Below the pieces are notes generated by a model, which worked only from the letters and a program-made list of their open reading frames with translations, searched no databases and was not told where the DNA came from. The position numbers and the translations under genes were made by a program. From Halomonas sp. M4R1S46 (GTDB lineage: Bacteria; Pseudomonadota; Gammaproteobacteria; Pseudomonadales; Halomonadaceae), in contig NZ_CP107008.1 of NCBI RefSeq assembly GCF_025725685.1, positions 2,418,001 through 2,482,000 of the forward strand: a stretch of DNA of 64,000 nt. The letters are read 5' to 3'. This document shows positions 17,083 through 25,894 of this stretch, piece by piece. Position 1 is the first letter of the stretch; every line of letters begins with the position of its first letter.

Positions 17083-18431
17083 CAGGCCTCTTTCTCGATC
17101 ATGGTGAGGTTGTCACGCAGGATGGGACCGTATTCGTACTTGCCGGGACACACGTAGGTGCACAGCGCCAGGTCCTCCTCATCCAGCTCCAGACAGCCGA
17201 GCTGCATCGCCGCCTCGATGTCGCCGACGATCAGCGAGCGCAGCAGCTGGGTGGGCAGGATGTCCAGCGGCATCACCTCCTCGTAGGTTCCCACCGGCAC
17301 CATGGCCCGCTCGGAGCCGTTGGTGGACGTGGTCGGCGCATAGTTGCGCAGGCCCTTGAGTTTCGAGAGGTAGATGCCGAGCACCGAGTGACGGTTGGAA
17401 CCGAGCGACATCCAGCCCATGAAGATCCGCTTGTTGCCTTCCTCGAGCAGGCTGAGCTGGCTGTGGAAGCGGCCCACGTAACGCAGGCTGCCCTCGGCGG
17501 TGAACCCGGAGAACACCGACCCGGAGATCACCCGGGTCTCCTCGGGCTCGATGACCTCGCCGGCCAGCAGCTCCTCGGTGCTGGCCCCGAGGCGGGTCCG
17601 CAGCAGGCGCGGCGTCTCGGCGCGCGGGCCGCCGACGGCCACGACCCGGCTGACGTCGAGCTGGCCCTGGGCGAACAGCTTGCCGAAGGCGATGACGTCC
17701 TGGTAGCCGATGTGCCAGACCCGCTTGTGCAGGGCCACGGGCGAGAGGTGGTGGATATGGGTGCCGACCAGGCCGGCCGGGTGCGGGCCGGCGAAGGTCT
17801 CGACCTGCACGCCCTTGACGTCGCCGCCGGGCAACCGGGTGTCGGGGGCGCTACACAGGAAGACCTTGCCCTCGGTTAGCCTGGCGAGCACCTTGAGGCC
17901 ATCCTCGAAGGCCTCGGGCTGCTCGTTGATGATCCCGGCGGGATCGGCGGCCAGCGGGTGGGTATCGATGGCGGTGACAAAGATGTTCTCCGGCGTTCCA
18001 TCGATGGCGGGGGTGCGCGAGTAGGGACGGGTACGCAGCGCCGTCCACAGCCCGGATTCGACCAGCTGATCGACCACGGTCTGGCGCTCCAGGGTTTCCA
18101 GCTTGTCACGGCCGTGGGCGGTGAACTCCAGGGCGTCCTCGGTCTCGTCGACCTTGATCACCACCGACAGCAGCTTGCGCTTCTCGCCGCGGTGAATCGC
18201 GACGACCTCGCCGGCGGCCGGCGCGGTGAAACGCACGCCGTCGATCTTCTTGTCGGTGAAGAGCAGCTGGCCCAGCTTGACCTTGTCCCCTTCCCGGACC
18301 TCCATGGTCGGCTTCATGCCGATATAGTCGGTACCCAGGACGGCCACGTGGCGCACCGGGCGCGCATCCTCGATGCGCTGCTCCGGGGCTCCCGTGATGG
18401 GGAGATCCAGGCCTTTCTTGACTTCGATCAT
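17082..18431 (-). CDS. nqrA: Na+-translocating NADH:quinone reductase subunit A
   Basis: A 449-residue peripheral cytoplasmic subunit without a cofactor, implicated in the quinone/inhibitor-binding region with NqrB. It begins MIEVKKGLDLPITGAPEQ and contains VAVLGTDYIGMKPTMEVREGD and ETFAGPHPAGLVGTHIHHLSPV, all typical of NqrA. It is the first gene of the nqrABCDEF-nqrM operon; a candidate sigma70 promoter lies about 130 bp upstream. The complex couples NADH:ubiquinone oxidation to Na+ export, which suits a halophile. Confidence 0.97.
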   Translation of the reverse strand: MIEVKKGLDLPITGAPEQRIEDARPVRHVAVLGTDYIGMKPTMEVREGDKVKLGQLLFTDKKIDGVRFTAPAAGEVVAIHRGEKRKLLSVVIKVDETEDALEFTAHGRDKLETLERQTVVDQLVESGLWTALRTRPYSRTPAIDGTPENIFVTAIDTHPLAADPAGIINEQPEAFEDGLKVLARLTEGKVFLCSAPDTRLPGGDVKGVQVETFAGPHPAGLVGTHIHHLSPVALHKRVWHIGYQDVIAFGKLFAQGQLDVSRVVAVGGPRAETPRLLRTRLGASTEELLAGEVIEPEETRVISGSVFSGFTAEGSLRYVGRFHSQLSLLEEGNKRIFMGWMSLGSNRHSVLGIYLSKLKGLRNYAPTTSTNGSERAMVPVGTYEEVMPLDILPTQLLRSLIVGDIEAAMQLGCLELDEEDLALCTYVCPGKYEYGPILRDNLTMIEKEA

Positions 18432-18559
18432 AGTCTCGCCCAGTTGATGGATCGGATATACGAAGGAAAGGGGTGCGAATGGATTAGAATTCTATTGCTT
18501 GTCAGAATGTTACCAGTCGGGCCCGAGGCGAGCTCGAACCACCCCGAAAAATCTTCGGT

Positions 18560-18588
18560 ATTATAAAGAGAAGCCAATGCGATGACCA
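18560..18588 (-). promoter_or_regulatory. Candidate sigma70 promoter of the nqr operon
   Basis: On the minus strand TGGTCA (4 of 6 matches to TTGACA) is followed after 17 bp by a perfect TATAAT. The predicted start site would leave a leader of about 120 nt before nqrA. It stands out because the surrounding DNA is GC-rich. Confidence 0.6.
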
Positions 18589-18691
18589 CCTGCCATAAGG
18601 TCGCAAAGGGGTCACCGCGACAAGGGGCGAAGTGTCGCAGAGGGTGAAAAAAGCGTTGAGAAAGGCGAGCTTGGGGCCGGGACGAGGAAGA

Positions 18692-18716
18692 GGCGCCCCC
18701 GCCGGGCGGCGGGGGC
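18692..18716 (-). terminator. GC-rich hairpin after the GAPDH gene
   Basis: An inverted repeat GCCCCCGCC/GGCGGGGGC lies 10-35 nt past the stop of the minus-strand GAPDH gene. A U-run is lacking, so termination is plausible but not certain. Confidence 0.4.
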
Positions 18717-18725
18717 GGCCGGGGA

Positions 18726-20189
18726 TCAGCCCTGGGTGCGCGGCAGCTTCAGGAAGCTGACGTTGGAGATGTGCTGCAGGATACGGATGACCTGGCAGCT
18801 GTAGCCGAACTCGTTGTCGTACCAGACATAGAGGACGGCGTGCTTGCCGTTGGCGATGGTCGCCTGGGCATCGACGATGCCGGCATGGCGGTTGCCCACG
18901 AAGTCGGTGGAGACCACTTCCGGCGAGTCGACGTAGTCGATCTGCTTCTGGTACTGGGAGTCGACGGACATCCGGCGCAGGTAGTCGTTGAGGGACTCGA
19001 CGTCGGTCTCCCGCTCCAGGGTCAGGTTGAGGATGGCCATGGAGACGTTGGGGGTCGGCACGCGGATGGCGTTGCCGGTCAGCTTGCCGCCCAGCTCCGG
19101 CAGCGCCTTGGCCACGGCCTTGGCCGCCCCGGTCTCGGTCAGCACCATGTTCAGCGGCGCACTGCGGCCGCGACGGTCACCCTTGTGGTAGTTGTCGATC
19201 AGGTTCTGGTCGTTGGTGTAGGAGTGCACCGTCTCGACGTGGCCGTGGGCGATGCCGTACTCGTCGTTGAGCACCTTGAGCGCCGGCACGATGGCATTGG
19301 TGGTACAGGACGCCGCGGAGATGATGCGATCCTCGGCGGTGATGTCCTGGTGGTTGATGCCGTAGACGATGTTCTTGACGTCGCCCTTGCCCGGCGCGGT
19401 CAGCAGCGCCTTGGCCACGCCCTTGCAGGCGAGGTGCTGACCGAGGCCGTCCTCGTCGCGCCAGATGCCGGTGTTGTCGACCACCACGGCGTGGTCGATG
19501 CCGTAGGCGGTGTAGTCGATCTCGGCCGGCGAGTCGGCGTAGATCACCTTGATGACGTTGCCGTTGGCGGTCAGGGTGCGGGCCTCGGCATCGACGCTGA
19601 TGGTGCCCTCGAAGGGCCCATGGACGCTGTCGCGACGCAGCAGGCTGGCGCGCTTCTCCAGGTCCTTGGCGATGTCGCCGCGGCCGCGCACCACGATGGC
19701 GCGCAGGCGCAGCAGGTTGCCGCCGCCGGCCTTCTCGACCAGCACTCGGGCCAGGATGCGGCCGATGCGGCCGAAGCCGTAGAGCACCACGTCCTTGGGC
19801 TCACCGTTGCCGGCATCCGGGTCGTGGGCGTCGACGATCTCGGCCAGCTCCTCGCGCAGAAAGGCCACGGCGTCGCCGCCGCCGCGCTTCTTGTAGGCCA
19901 CGCCCAGCTTGCCGACGTCCACGTGGGCCGGGCCCAGGTTGAGCTCGGACATGGCCTTGACGAGCGGGAAGGTGTCCTTGACGGAGAGCTCGGTCCCCTC
20001 GATCTTGCGAACGTAGCGATGGTCCTTGAGGATCCGGATGACGCTGCGGTTGAACAGCGAGCGACCATACAGGGTGGTCACGACGTTGTGGTGACGATAG
20101 AGGCTGCCGATCAGCGGGATCATCTGCTCGGCGATCGCCTGGTTGTCGTGCCATTCCTGGAAGACGGTATCGAGGGGTTGCTGACTCAC
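18726..20189 (-). CDS. gap: Glyceraldehyde-3-phosphate dehydrogenase, long form with N-terminal extension
   Basis: 487 residues against about 330 for classical GapA. The NAD-binding fold begins near residue 130 (VVLYGFGRIGRILARVL). The catalytic cysteine is in SAASCTTNAIVP near residue 294, followed by HSYTNDQNLIDNYH, RGRSAPLNMVLTETGAAKA and WYDNEFGYSCQV, so the catalytic core is complete. The first roughly 125 residues are a helical extension found in one GAPDH subgroup of Pseudomonas, Vibrio and Halomonas; its role is not established. The start codon is GTG at 20189 behind a GAGAGG site. It is transcribed divergently from mfd. Assignment to a glycolytic or gluconeogenic direction cannot be made from sequence. 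Confidence 0.93.
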   Translation of the reverse strand: MSQQPLDTVFQEWHDNQAIAEQMIPLIGSLYRHHNVVTTLYGRSLFNRSVIRILKDHRYVRKIEGTELSVKDTFPLVKAMSELNLGPAHVDVGKLGVAYKKRGGGDAVAFLREELAEIVDAHDPDAGNGEPKDVVLYGFGRIGRILARVLVEKAGGGNLLRLRAIVVRGRGDIAKDLEKRASLLRRDSVHGPFEGTISVDAEARTLTANGNVIKVIYADSPAEIDYTAYGIDHAVVVDNTGIWRDEDGLGQHLACKGVAKALLTAPGKGDVKNIVYGINHQDITAEDRIISAASCTTNAIVPALKVLNDEYGIAHGHVETVHSYTNDQNLIDNYHKGDRRGRSAPLNMVLTETGAAKAVAKALPELGGKLTGNAIRVPTPNVSMAILNLTLERETDVESLNDYLRRMSVDSQYQKQIDYVDSPEVVSTDFVGNRHAGIVDAQATIANGKHAVLYVWYDNEFGYSCQVIRILQHISNVSFLKLPRTQG

Positions 20190-20498
20190 GGGAGGCCTCT
20201 CTATGGGAATTGGAAAACGATCGTATTATCCGGCCCCCCGTTCGCCAGGGCAATCACGGGATGGTCGCAGGCGCTGTAGGGGTTTTACAGGAATCCGCCG
20301 CTCACTACACGATTGGACAACCTCCATTGAGCATGACGAGGGGCGCCGGGGACAGGTCGAAGAGGGGGTCCTGCGAGTCTGTCGACGGATCAGCCCCGCG
20401 CGACGAGGCTGATTGCGACAGTACGGGGCTTCACTACACGAGGGTGTCGGGCTGGTATGATGCGCCCAGTCATCCATTCGACACGTGCAAGCGACGCC
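20190..20498. other. Divergent control region between gap and mfd
   Basis: About 309 bp without a credible gene. It must hold promoters for both flanking genes. A TATGAT hexamer at about 20456 could be the -10 of mfd, but no matching -35 at good spacing was found. No operator or riboswitch was recognised. Confidence 0.4.
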
Positions 20499-23400
20499 AT
20501 GCCGACTTTCTCGCCTCTCGATCCCGCGCGTCCCCGGGGACTGCGCGACACTCTCTACTGGCAGACGCCTCCCGGCAGCGCCACGGCCTTGTCCCTGGCC
20601 CACCTGGCCGAGGACGCGCCGCTGCTGGTGGTGACCGCCGACACCGCCCAGGCCCAGCGCCTGGAGGGCGAGCTGGGCTTCTACTCGCGCCTGCCGGTGC
20701 TGCCCTTCCCCGACTGGGAGACCCTGCCCTACGACAGCTTCTCGCCGCACCAGGACATCGTCTCGGCCCGGTTGCGCACCCTGCGCCGCCTCCAGGACGG
20801 CGAGCACGGCATCGTGCTGGTGGCGATCAATACGCTGATGCAGCGCCTGCCGCCGGTGGACTACATCGCCGGCCGGGTGATGACCCTCGAGGTGGGCATG
20901 ACCCTGGACCGGGAGAAGTTCCGGGAGAGCCTGTCGCGGGCCGGCTACCGGGCCGTGGAGACGGTCTTCGAGCCCGGCGAGTACGCCCTGCGCGGCGCGC
21001 TGATCGATCTCTTCCCCATGGGCAGCGAGTCGCCCCTGCGCATCGACCTGTTCGACGACGAGATCGACACCCTGCGCCATTTCGACCCGGACACCCAGCG
21101 CAGCCAGGACAAGGTGGCGGGCGTCGAGCTGCTGCCCGCCCACGAGTACTCGCTGTCGCGCTCGGCCGTGGCCTGCTTCCGGGAGGGCTTCGAGACGCTG
21201 TTCGACGTCGACCCCCGCCAGTGTCCGCTGTATGTCGATGCCCTCAAGGGCATCCCCTCCCCCGGGCTCGAGCAGTACCTGCCGCTGTTCTTCGACGAGA
21301 CGGCCACGCTGTTCGAGCACCTCGCCGAGGGGACCCGGGTCGCCCTGCTGCCGGGCACCTTCGCGGCCGCCGAACACCACTGGGCGGCCATCGAGAGTCG
21401 CTACGAGAACCTCGGCGTCGACCCCACCCGACCGCTGCTGCCGCCCCACCGGGCCTTCGTGCCGGTGGCCGAGGCCTTCGGCGCCATCAAGCGCCACCCA
21501 CGGGTCGAGCTCACCGACGACCCGACCCATCGCCATGCCCGGGTGCCGGCCGCCCGGACGCCCCCCGAGGTCACGGTCAACGCCCGCGGCAAGCAGCCCC
21601 TGGCCGCCCTGACGGCCTTCCTCGACGCGCGGCCCGAGACCCGGGTCCTGTTCGTCGCCGAGTCACGCGGCCGACGCGAGGCCCTCGAGGAGACGCTGGC
21701 ACCCCTGGGGCTCGCCCTGCCCCATGTCGATGACTTCGCCGCCTTCCTCGCCGCCGGCGAGCGCACCGCCATCACCGAGGGCGCCATCGAGGCCGGGTTG
21801 TGGCTGGAATCGCCGAACCTGGCGGTGATCAGCGAGACCGAGCTGTTCGGCGAGGTGGTGCGCCAGAGCCGTCGCCGCGAGAAGGCCACCGACGACAGCG
21901 AGCTGGCCGTCCGCCACCTCTCCGAGCTCAAGCCCGGCGCGCCGGTCGTCCACCAGGCCCACGGCGTCGGGCGCTACCGGGGCCTCGAGACCCTCGAGGC
22001 CGGCGGCCAGGCCGCCGAGTTCGTGTCGCTGGAATACGCCGACGGCGCCAAGCTCTACGTGCCGGTGGACAGCCTGCACCTGATCTCGCGCTATGCCGGC
22101 GCCGACGAGGAACTGGCGCCGCTGCACCGGCTGGGCTCCGAGCAGTGGGAGAAGGCCAAGCGCAAGGCCGCGGAGAAGATCCGCGACACCGCCGCCGAAC
22201 TGCTCGACGTCTATGCCCGCCGCGAGGCCCGGGAGGGCTTCGCCTGCGCGCCGCCCGACGCCGAGTACGCCCGCTTCGCCGGCAGCTTCCCCTTCGAGGA
22301 GACCCCCGACCAGCGCGCGGCCATCCAGGCGGTGCTGGGCGACATGACCGCGCCCCGCCCCATGGACCGGGTGGTGTGCGGCGACGTCGGCTTCGGCAAG
22401 ACCGAGGTGGCCATGCGGGCGGCCTTCCTCGCCGTGCACTCGGACCGCCAGGTGGTGGTCCTGGTGCCCACCACCCTGCTGGCCCGTCAGCACTACGAGA
22501 ACTTCCGCGACCGCTTCGCCGACACCGCGGTGAACATCGAGCTGATCTCGCGCTTCACCGCCGGCCAGGGCCAGAGCGCCGCCTTGAAGCGCATCGAGGC
22601 GGGCCAGGCCGACATCGTCATCGGCACCCACAAGCTGCTCTCCAAGTCGATGCGCTTCCCCAACATGGGCCTGCTGATCATCGACGAGGAACACCGCTTC
22701 GGGGTCGCCCAGAAGGAGCGCCTGAAGAGCCTGCGCGCCGAGGTGGACATCCTGACGCTGACCGCCACGCCGATCCCGCGCACCCTGAACATGGCCATGA
22801 GCGGGATCCGCGACCTGTCGATCATCGCCACCCCGCCGGCCCGCCGGCTGTCGGTGAAGACCTTCGTCCAGCAGCGCGACGAGGCGGTGATCAAGGAGGC
22901 GCTGCTGCGCGAGATCCTGCGCGGCGGCCAGGTCTACTTCCTGCACAACGAGGTCAAGACCATCGAGACCGCCGCCGAGACGGTGCGCGGCCTGGTGCCC
23001 GAGGCCCGGGTGGCCGTGGCCCACGGCCAGCTGCCGGAACGCTCCCTGGAGCGGGTGATGTCCGACTTCTACCACAAGCGCTTCAACGTGCTGGTCTGCT
23101 CGACCATCATCGAGACCGGCATCGACGTGCCGAGCGCCAACACCATCATCATCGAGCGCGCCGACAAGTTCGGCCTCGCCCAGCTCCACCAGCTGCGCGG
23201 CCGGGTGGGCCGCAGCCACCACCAGGCCTATGCCTACCTGCTGGCCCCGCCCCCGCGGGCGATGACCCGGGACGCCGTCAAGCGCCTGGAGGCCATCGGC
23301 CAGGCCGAGGACCTCGGCGCCGGCTTCACCCTGGCCAGCCACGACATGGAGATCCGCGGCGCCGGCGAGCTGCTCGGCGACGAGCAGAGCGGCCAGATGG

Positions 23401-23948
23401 AGGCGATCGGCTACAGCCTCTACATGCAGATGCTCGACCGCGCCGTGAAGGCGATCCGCGAGGGCAAGACGCCCAACATCGAGGCGCCCCTGGACCAGGG
23501 CGTGGAGATCGGCCTCAACCTGCCGGCGCTGATCCCCGACGACTACCTGCATGATGTCCAGCAGCGCCTGGTGATGTACAAGCGCATCGCCAGCGCCGAG
23601 AGCGAGGCCGAGCTCAAGGAGCTCCAGGTGGAGATGATCGATCGCTTCGGCCTGCTGCCGGCGCCGGTGAAGACCCTGCTGCGCCAGACCCGGTTGCGCC
23701 AGCGCGCCGAGCGCCTGGGCATCGCGCGCCTCGAGGCCGGCCCCGAGCGGGGCCGGGTGATCTTCGCCGGCCATACCCGGGTCGACCCGTTGATCCTGGT
23801 CGAGCTGATCCAGCGGGAACCGCAGCGCTATCGCCTGGAGGGCGCCGACACCCTGCGCTTCGAGGCCGACATGGCCGACGAGGCGGCCCGCTTCGCCGTC
23901 GTGGAGCAGCTGCTCGATGCCCTCAACCGCAAGGCCGAAGCGGCATGA
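20499..23948 (+). CDS. mfd: Transcription-repair coupling factor Mfd
   Basis: 1149 residues, matching E. coli Mfd (1148). It removes RNA polymerase stalled at lesions and recruits UvrA. Domains in order: UvrB-like module that binds UvrA (about 1-340); RNA-polymerase interaction domain with VHQAHGVGRYRGL (about 485); RecG-like translocase with Walker A GDVGFGKTEVAM (about 627), IIDEEHRFGVAQ (about 727), TLTATPIPRTLNM and RADKFGLAQLHQLRGRVGR; C-terminal TRCF domain. The start at 20499 aligns with the family; an ATG at 20457 would add 14 residues. A poor hairpin follows the stop. Confidence 0.97.
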   Translation: MPTFSPLDPARPRGLRDTLYWQTPPGSATALSLAHLAEDAPLLVVTADTAQAQRLEGELGFYSRLPVLPFPDWETLPYDSFSPHQDIVSARLRTLRRLQDGEHGIVLVAINTLMQRLPPVDYIAGRVMTLEVGMTLDREKFRESLSRAGYRAVETVFEPGEYALRGALIDLFPMGSESPLRIDLFDDEIDTLRHFDPDTQRSQDKVAGVELLPAHEYSLSRSAVACFREGFETLFDVDPRQCPLYVDALKGIPSPGLEQYLPLFFDETATLFEHLAEGTRVALLPGTFAAAEHHWAAIESRYENLGVDPTRPLLPPHRAFVPVAEAFGAIKRHPRVELTDDPTHRHARVPAARTPPEVTVNARGKQPLAALTAFLDARPETRVLFVAESRGRREALEETLAPLGLALPHVDDFAAFLAAGERTAITEGAIEAGLWLESPNLAVISETELFGEVVRQSRRREKATDDSELAVRHLSELKPGAPVVHQAHGVGRYRGLETLEAGGQAAEFVSLEYADGAKLYVPVDSLHLISRYAGADEELAPLHRLGSEQWEKAKRKAAEKIRDTAAELLDVYARREAREGFACAPPDAEYARFAGSFPFEETPDQRAAIQAVLGDMTAPRPMDRVVCGDVGFGKTEVAMRAAFLAVHSDRQVVVLVPTTLLARQHYENFRDRFADTAVNIELISRFTAGQGQSAALKRIEAGQADIVIGTHKLLSKSMRFPNMGLLIIDEEHRFGVAQKERLKSLRAEVDILTLTATPIPRTLNMAMSGIRDLSIIATPPARRLSVKTFVQQRDEAVIKEALLREILRGGQVYFLHNEVKTIETAAETVRGLVPEARVAVAHGQLPERSLERVMSDFYHKRFNVLVCSTIIETGIDVPSANTIIIERADKFGLAQLHQLRGRVGRSHHQAYAYLLAPPPRAMTRDAVKRLEAIGQAEDLGAGFTLASHDMEIRGAGELLGDEQSGQMEAIGYSLYMQMLDRAVKAIREGKTPNIEAPLDQGVEIGLNLPALIPDDYLHDVQQRLVMYKRIASAESEAELKELQVEMIDRFGLLPAPVKTLLRQTRLRQRAERLGIARLEAGPERGRVIFAGHTRVDPLILVELIQREPQRYRLEGADTLRFEADMADEAARFAVVEQLLDALNRKAEAA

Positions 23949-24131
23949 CCCAGGGGTGAGGGGCAAGGAGAAAGGGGGGGAGGTGAAAGCCACCTCACGG
24001 CCTCCCTCTCACTCCTCCCCTCGCTTTCACTGAGCGTCCTACTGGCGAACCGACACCGGCTGGGGCACTCTAACGCCAATGCCGATCCCCACGGATGGGG
24101 TCGGCCCCGATGACAAACCCGATCCGAGACC

Positions 24132-25199
24132 ATGACCACCATGACCGCACCCTCTTTACGCGGCGCCCTGGCCCGCACCACCCTGCTGCTCGGGCTAAGC
24201 ACCGTCCTCGCCGCCCCGCTGCAGGCCAACGAGGACCTGCCTCGCGGCTACTATCTGCTGCCCGAGGAGGGCGACCTCGTCGGCGAGGTCTACACCGTCG
24301 AGGCCGACAAGGAGGACACCCTGATCGATATCGGCCATGAGCACGGTATCGGCTACCGGGCCATGGTGCGCGCCAACCCGGACGTCAGCGTCTGGTATCC
24401 CGGCGAAGGCACCGAGGTGACGATTCCCGGCCAGTTCATCCTGCCCGACGCGCCGCGTACCGGCATCGTGATCAATGTCGCCGAGATGCGCCTCTACTAC
24501 TATCCCCCGGCCGAGGAAGGCGAGCCGCGCATCGTCCAGACCTACCCTCTCGGGGTGGGCCGCCAGGACTGGGAGACGCCGCTGGGCAATACCACCATCA
24601 CCGAGAAGGTCGAGAACCCGGCCTGGTACCCGCCGGAATCCATCCGCCGCGAACACGCCGAGGCCGGCGATCCGCTGCCCGGCGTGGTGCCTGCCGGCCC
24701 GGACAACCCGCTGGGCACCCGCAAGATGCGCCTGGGCATTCCCGGCTACCTGATCCACGGCACCAACAAGCCGGAGGGTGTCGGCATGCGCGTCTCCCAC
24801 GGTTGCGTGCGGATGCTCCCGCAGGATGTGGAGCACCTGTTCGACCAGATCGCGGTGGGCACCCAGGTGCGGCTGATCAACGAGAGCTTCAAGCTGGGCT
24901 GGTCCGACGGCACCCTCTATGTCCAGGCCTACCCCTACCTGGACGAGAAACAGGGTACCAGCATCCAGCGCGTCACCAAGGCGCTGGGCCAGGTCGATTC
25001 CAGCATCGAGGGGCTCGAATACCCGGTCGACTACTCGCGGCTGCGCGAGGTGGTGGAGATCCCCGGCGGCATGCCGGTGGCGCTGGAGTCCTCCCCCGAG
25101 CCCGCCGAACCGGCCCCGGCCCCGGAAACCCTGTATGACCGCCTGGAGCTGATCGCCGCCCGGCCGAGCCTGTACGAACAGCTGCCGCCGCAGGGCTGA
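24132..25199 (+). CDS. L,D-transpeptidase (YkuD/ErfK family), exported
   Basis: 355 residues. An N-terminal signal peptide (hydrophobic TTLLLGLSTVLAAPLQA, likely cleaved after QA) is followed by a LysM-like segment (YTVEADKEDTLIDIGHEHGIG). The YkuD domain from about residue 110 has the catalytic signature IHGTNKPEGVGMRVSHGCVRM, with His and Cys intact. A Pro/Ala/Glu-rich tail follows. ErfK/YbiS-type enzymes attach Lpp to diaminopimelate or form 3-3 cross-links. A small Lpp-like lipoprotein gene and a second L,D-transpeptidase gene follow within 1.3 kb on the other strand. ATG could be 24132 or 24141. Confidence 0.93.
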   Translation: MTTMTAPSLRGALARTTLLLGLSTVLAAPLQANEDLPRGYYLLPEEGDLVGEVYTVEADKEDTLIDIGHEHGIGYRAMVRANPDVSVWYPGEGTEVTIPGQFILPDAPRTGIVINVAEMRLYYYPPAEEGEPRIVQTYPLGVGRQDWETPLGNTTITEKVENPAWYPPESIRREHAEAGDPLPGVVPAGPDNPLGTRKMRLGIPGYLIHGTNKPEGVGMRVSHGCVRMLPQDVEHLFDQIAVGTQVRLINESFKLGWSDGTLYVQAYPYLDEKQGTSIQRVTKALGQVDSSIEGLEYPVDYSRLREVVEIPGGMPVALESSPEPAEPAPAPETLYDRLELIAARPSLYEQLPPQG

Positions 25200-25204
25200 C
25201 GGCA

Positions 25205-25343
25205 CCGGCGCTCCCACAGAAGATGGCAGGTGTTGAGGCTCTTCGTGGGAGCGCAGCGCGCTGCGCGATCCGCCGCGCAGCGGCGGTGGAAGATGCCTCA
25301 GGCGCCTCGCGGCGCCATCGCGCTCTACGAGCGCTCCCACAGG
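25205..25343. repeat. Dispersed palindromic (REP-like) repeat, copy 1
   Basis: It contains GCGCTCCCAC near 25209, GTGGGAGCGC at 25245-25254 and GCGCTCCCAC at 25331-25340, plus internal inverted arms (CCGCCGCGCAGCGGCGG; AGGCGCCTCGCGGCGCC). The right part (25291-25343), reverse complemented, matches 28885-28938 at roughly 48 of 54 positions. It is intergenic, between convergent genes. Confidence 0.7.
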
Positions 25344-25377
25344 ACTGCCCAGCTTCCGCTGGTGTGCGATGCAATAT

Positions 25378-25406
25378 AAAAAACCACCCCTCGCAGGAGG
25401 GGTGGT
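25378..25406 (-). terminator. Rho-independent terminator of the Lpp-like gene
   Basis: Stem ACCACCCCT/AGGGGTGGT followed on the minus strand by about six U residues. It lies about 50 nt past the stop of the lipoprotein gene. Confidence 0.9.
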
Positions 25407-25454
25407 CTCTGATACCACATCGCCAGGCAGCGTGCCTGGCGTGGTGATCCGGGC

Positions 25455-25718
25455 TTACTTGCGCATGGAACTCTCGAACATGCGGTTCATCTCTTCACGG
25501 TTCTGCTGGGACATCTGCAGAGCGGCCTGAGCGTCACGCTGTGCCTGGTTGGCGGTGTTCTGTGCCTGGGTGGCGATGCTGCGAGCTTCGGCGGCGTCGG
25601 CCTGAGCGGACTCGGCAGTCATGCGAACTTCTTCCAGGGCGCTGGAAGAGGCACAGCCGGCCAGAACGGCGAGAGAGGCAGCAGCGGCAGTCAGCTTCAG
25701 AGTGGTCTTCATAGTCAT
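25455..25718 (-). CDS. Small Lpp/OprI-like outer-membrane lipoprotein
   Basis: 87 residues. A lipoprotein signal peptide ends at the lipobox LAVLAGC, so Cys21-22 would be acylated. The mature part (about 65 residues) is one continuous helix with heptad-spaced Ala/Leu/Met, as in Braun lipoprotein Lpp and Pseudomonas OprI. It ends in Arg-Lys, and a terminal Lys is the residue by which Lpp is joined to peptidoglycan. The start at 25718 has AAGGAG at ideal spacing, although the frame is open further upstream. A strong terminator follows and a candidate promoter lies about 115 bp upstream. Flanking L,D-transpeptidases could be the joining enzymes. Likely very highly expressed. Confidence 0.88.
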   Translation of the reverse strand: MTMKTTLKLTAAAASLAVLAGCASSSALEEVRMTAESAQADAAEARSIATQAQNTANQAQRDAQAALQMSQQNREEMNRMFESSMRK

Positions 25719-25834
25719 GGTGTTCTCCTTGGGTCTTCCTTGGTACTGCGTTGGTGATGCCTGCAGAACAGGCTTCCTGCAAAGGCAGGTCTTCCTGCAG
25801 CAATGTCTGCTGCGTGTCACGGGAGTCAAACGCT

Positions 25835-25863
25835 GTTCTATAGCAAGACACAACGCTTGTCTA
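25835..25863 (-). promoter_or_regulatory. Candidate promoter and structured leader of the lipoprotein gene
   Basis: TAGACA (5 of 6) and TAGAAC are spaced by 17 bp on the minus strand. The roughly 110-nt leader downstream contains several alternating CTGCAGG/CCTGC segments (25740-25805) able to form mutually exclusive stems. Confidence 0.4.
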
Positions 25864-25894
25864 CTGACTAGAACGTCCCTAGCGCATGTAAAGC

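Noticed and set aside
21663..23993. 776-codon minus-strand frame opposite mfd
   Set aside because: Antisense to mfd with His/Gly/Leu-biased composition typical of a frame shadow.
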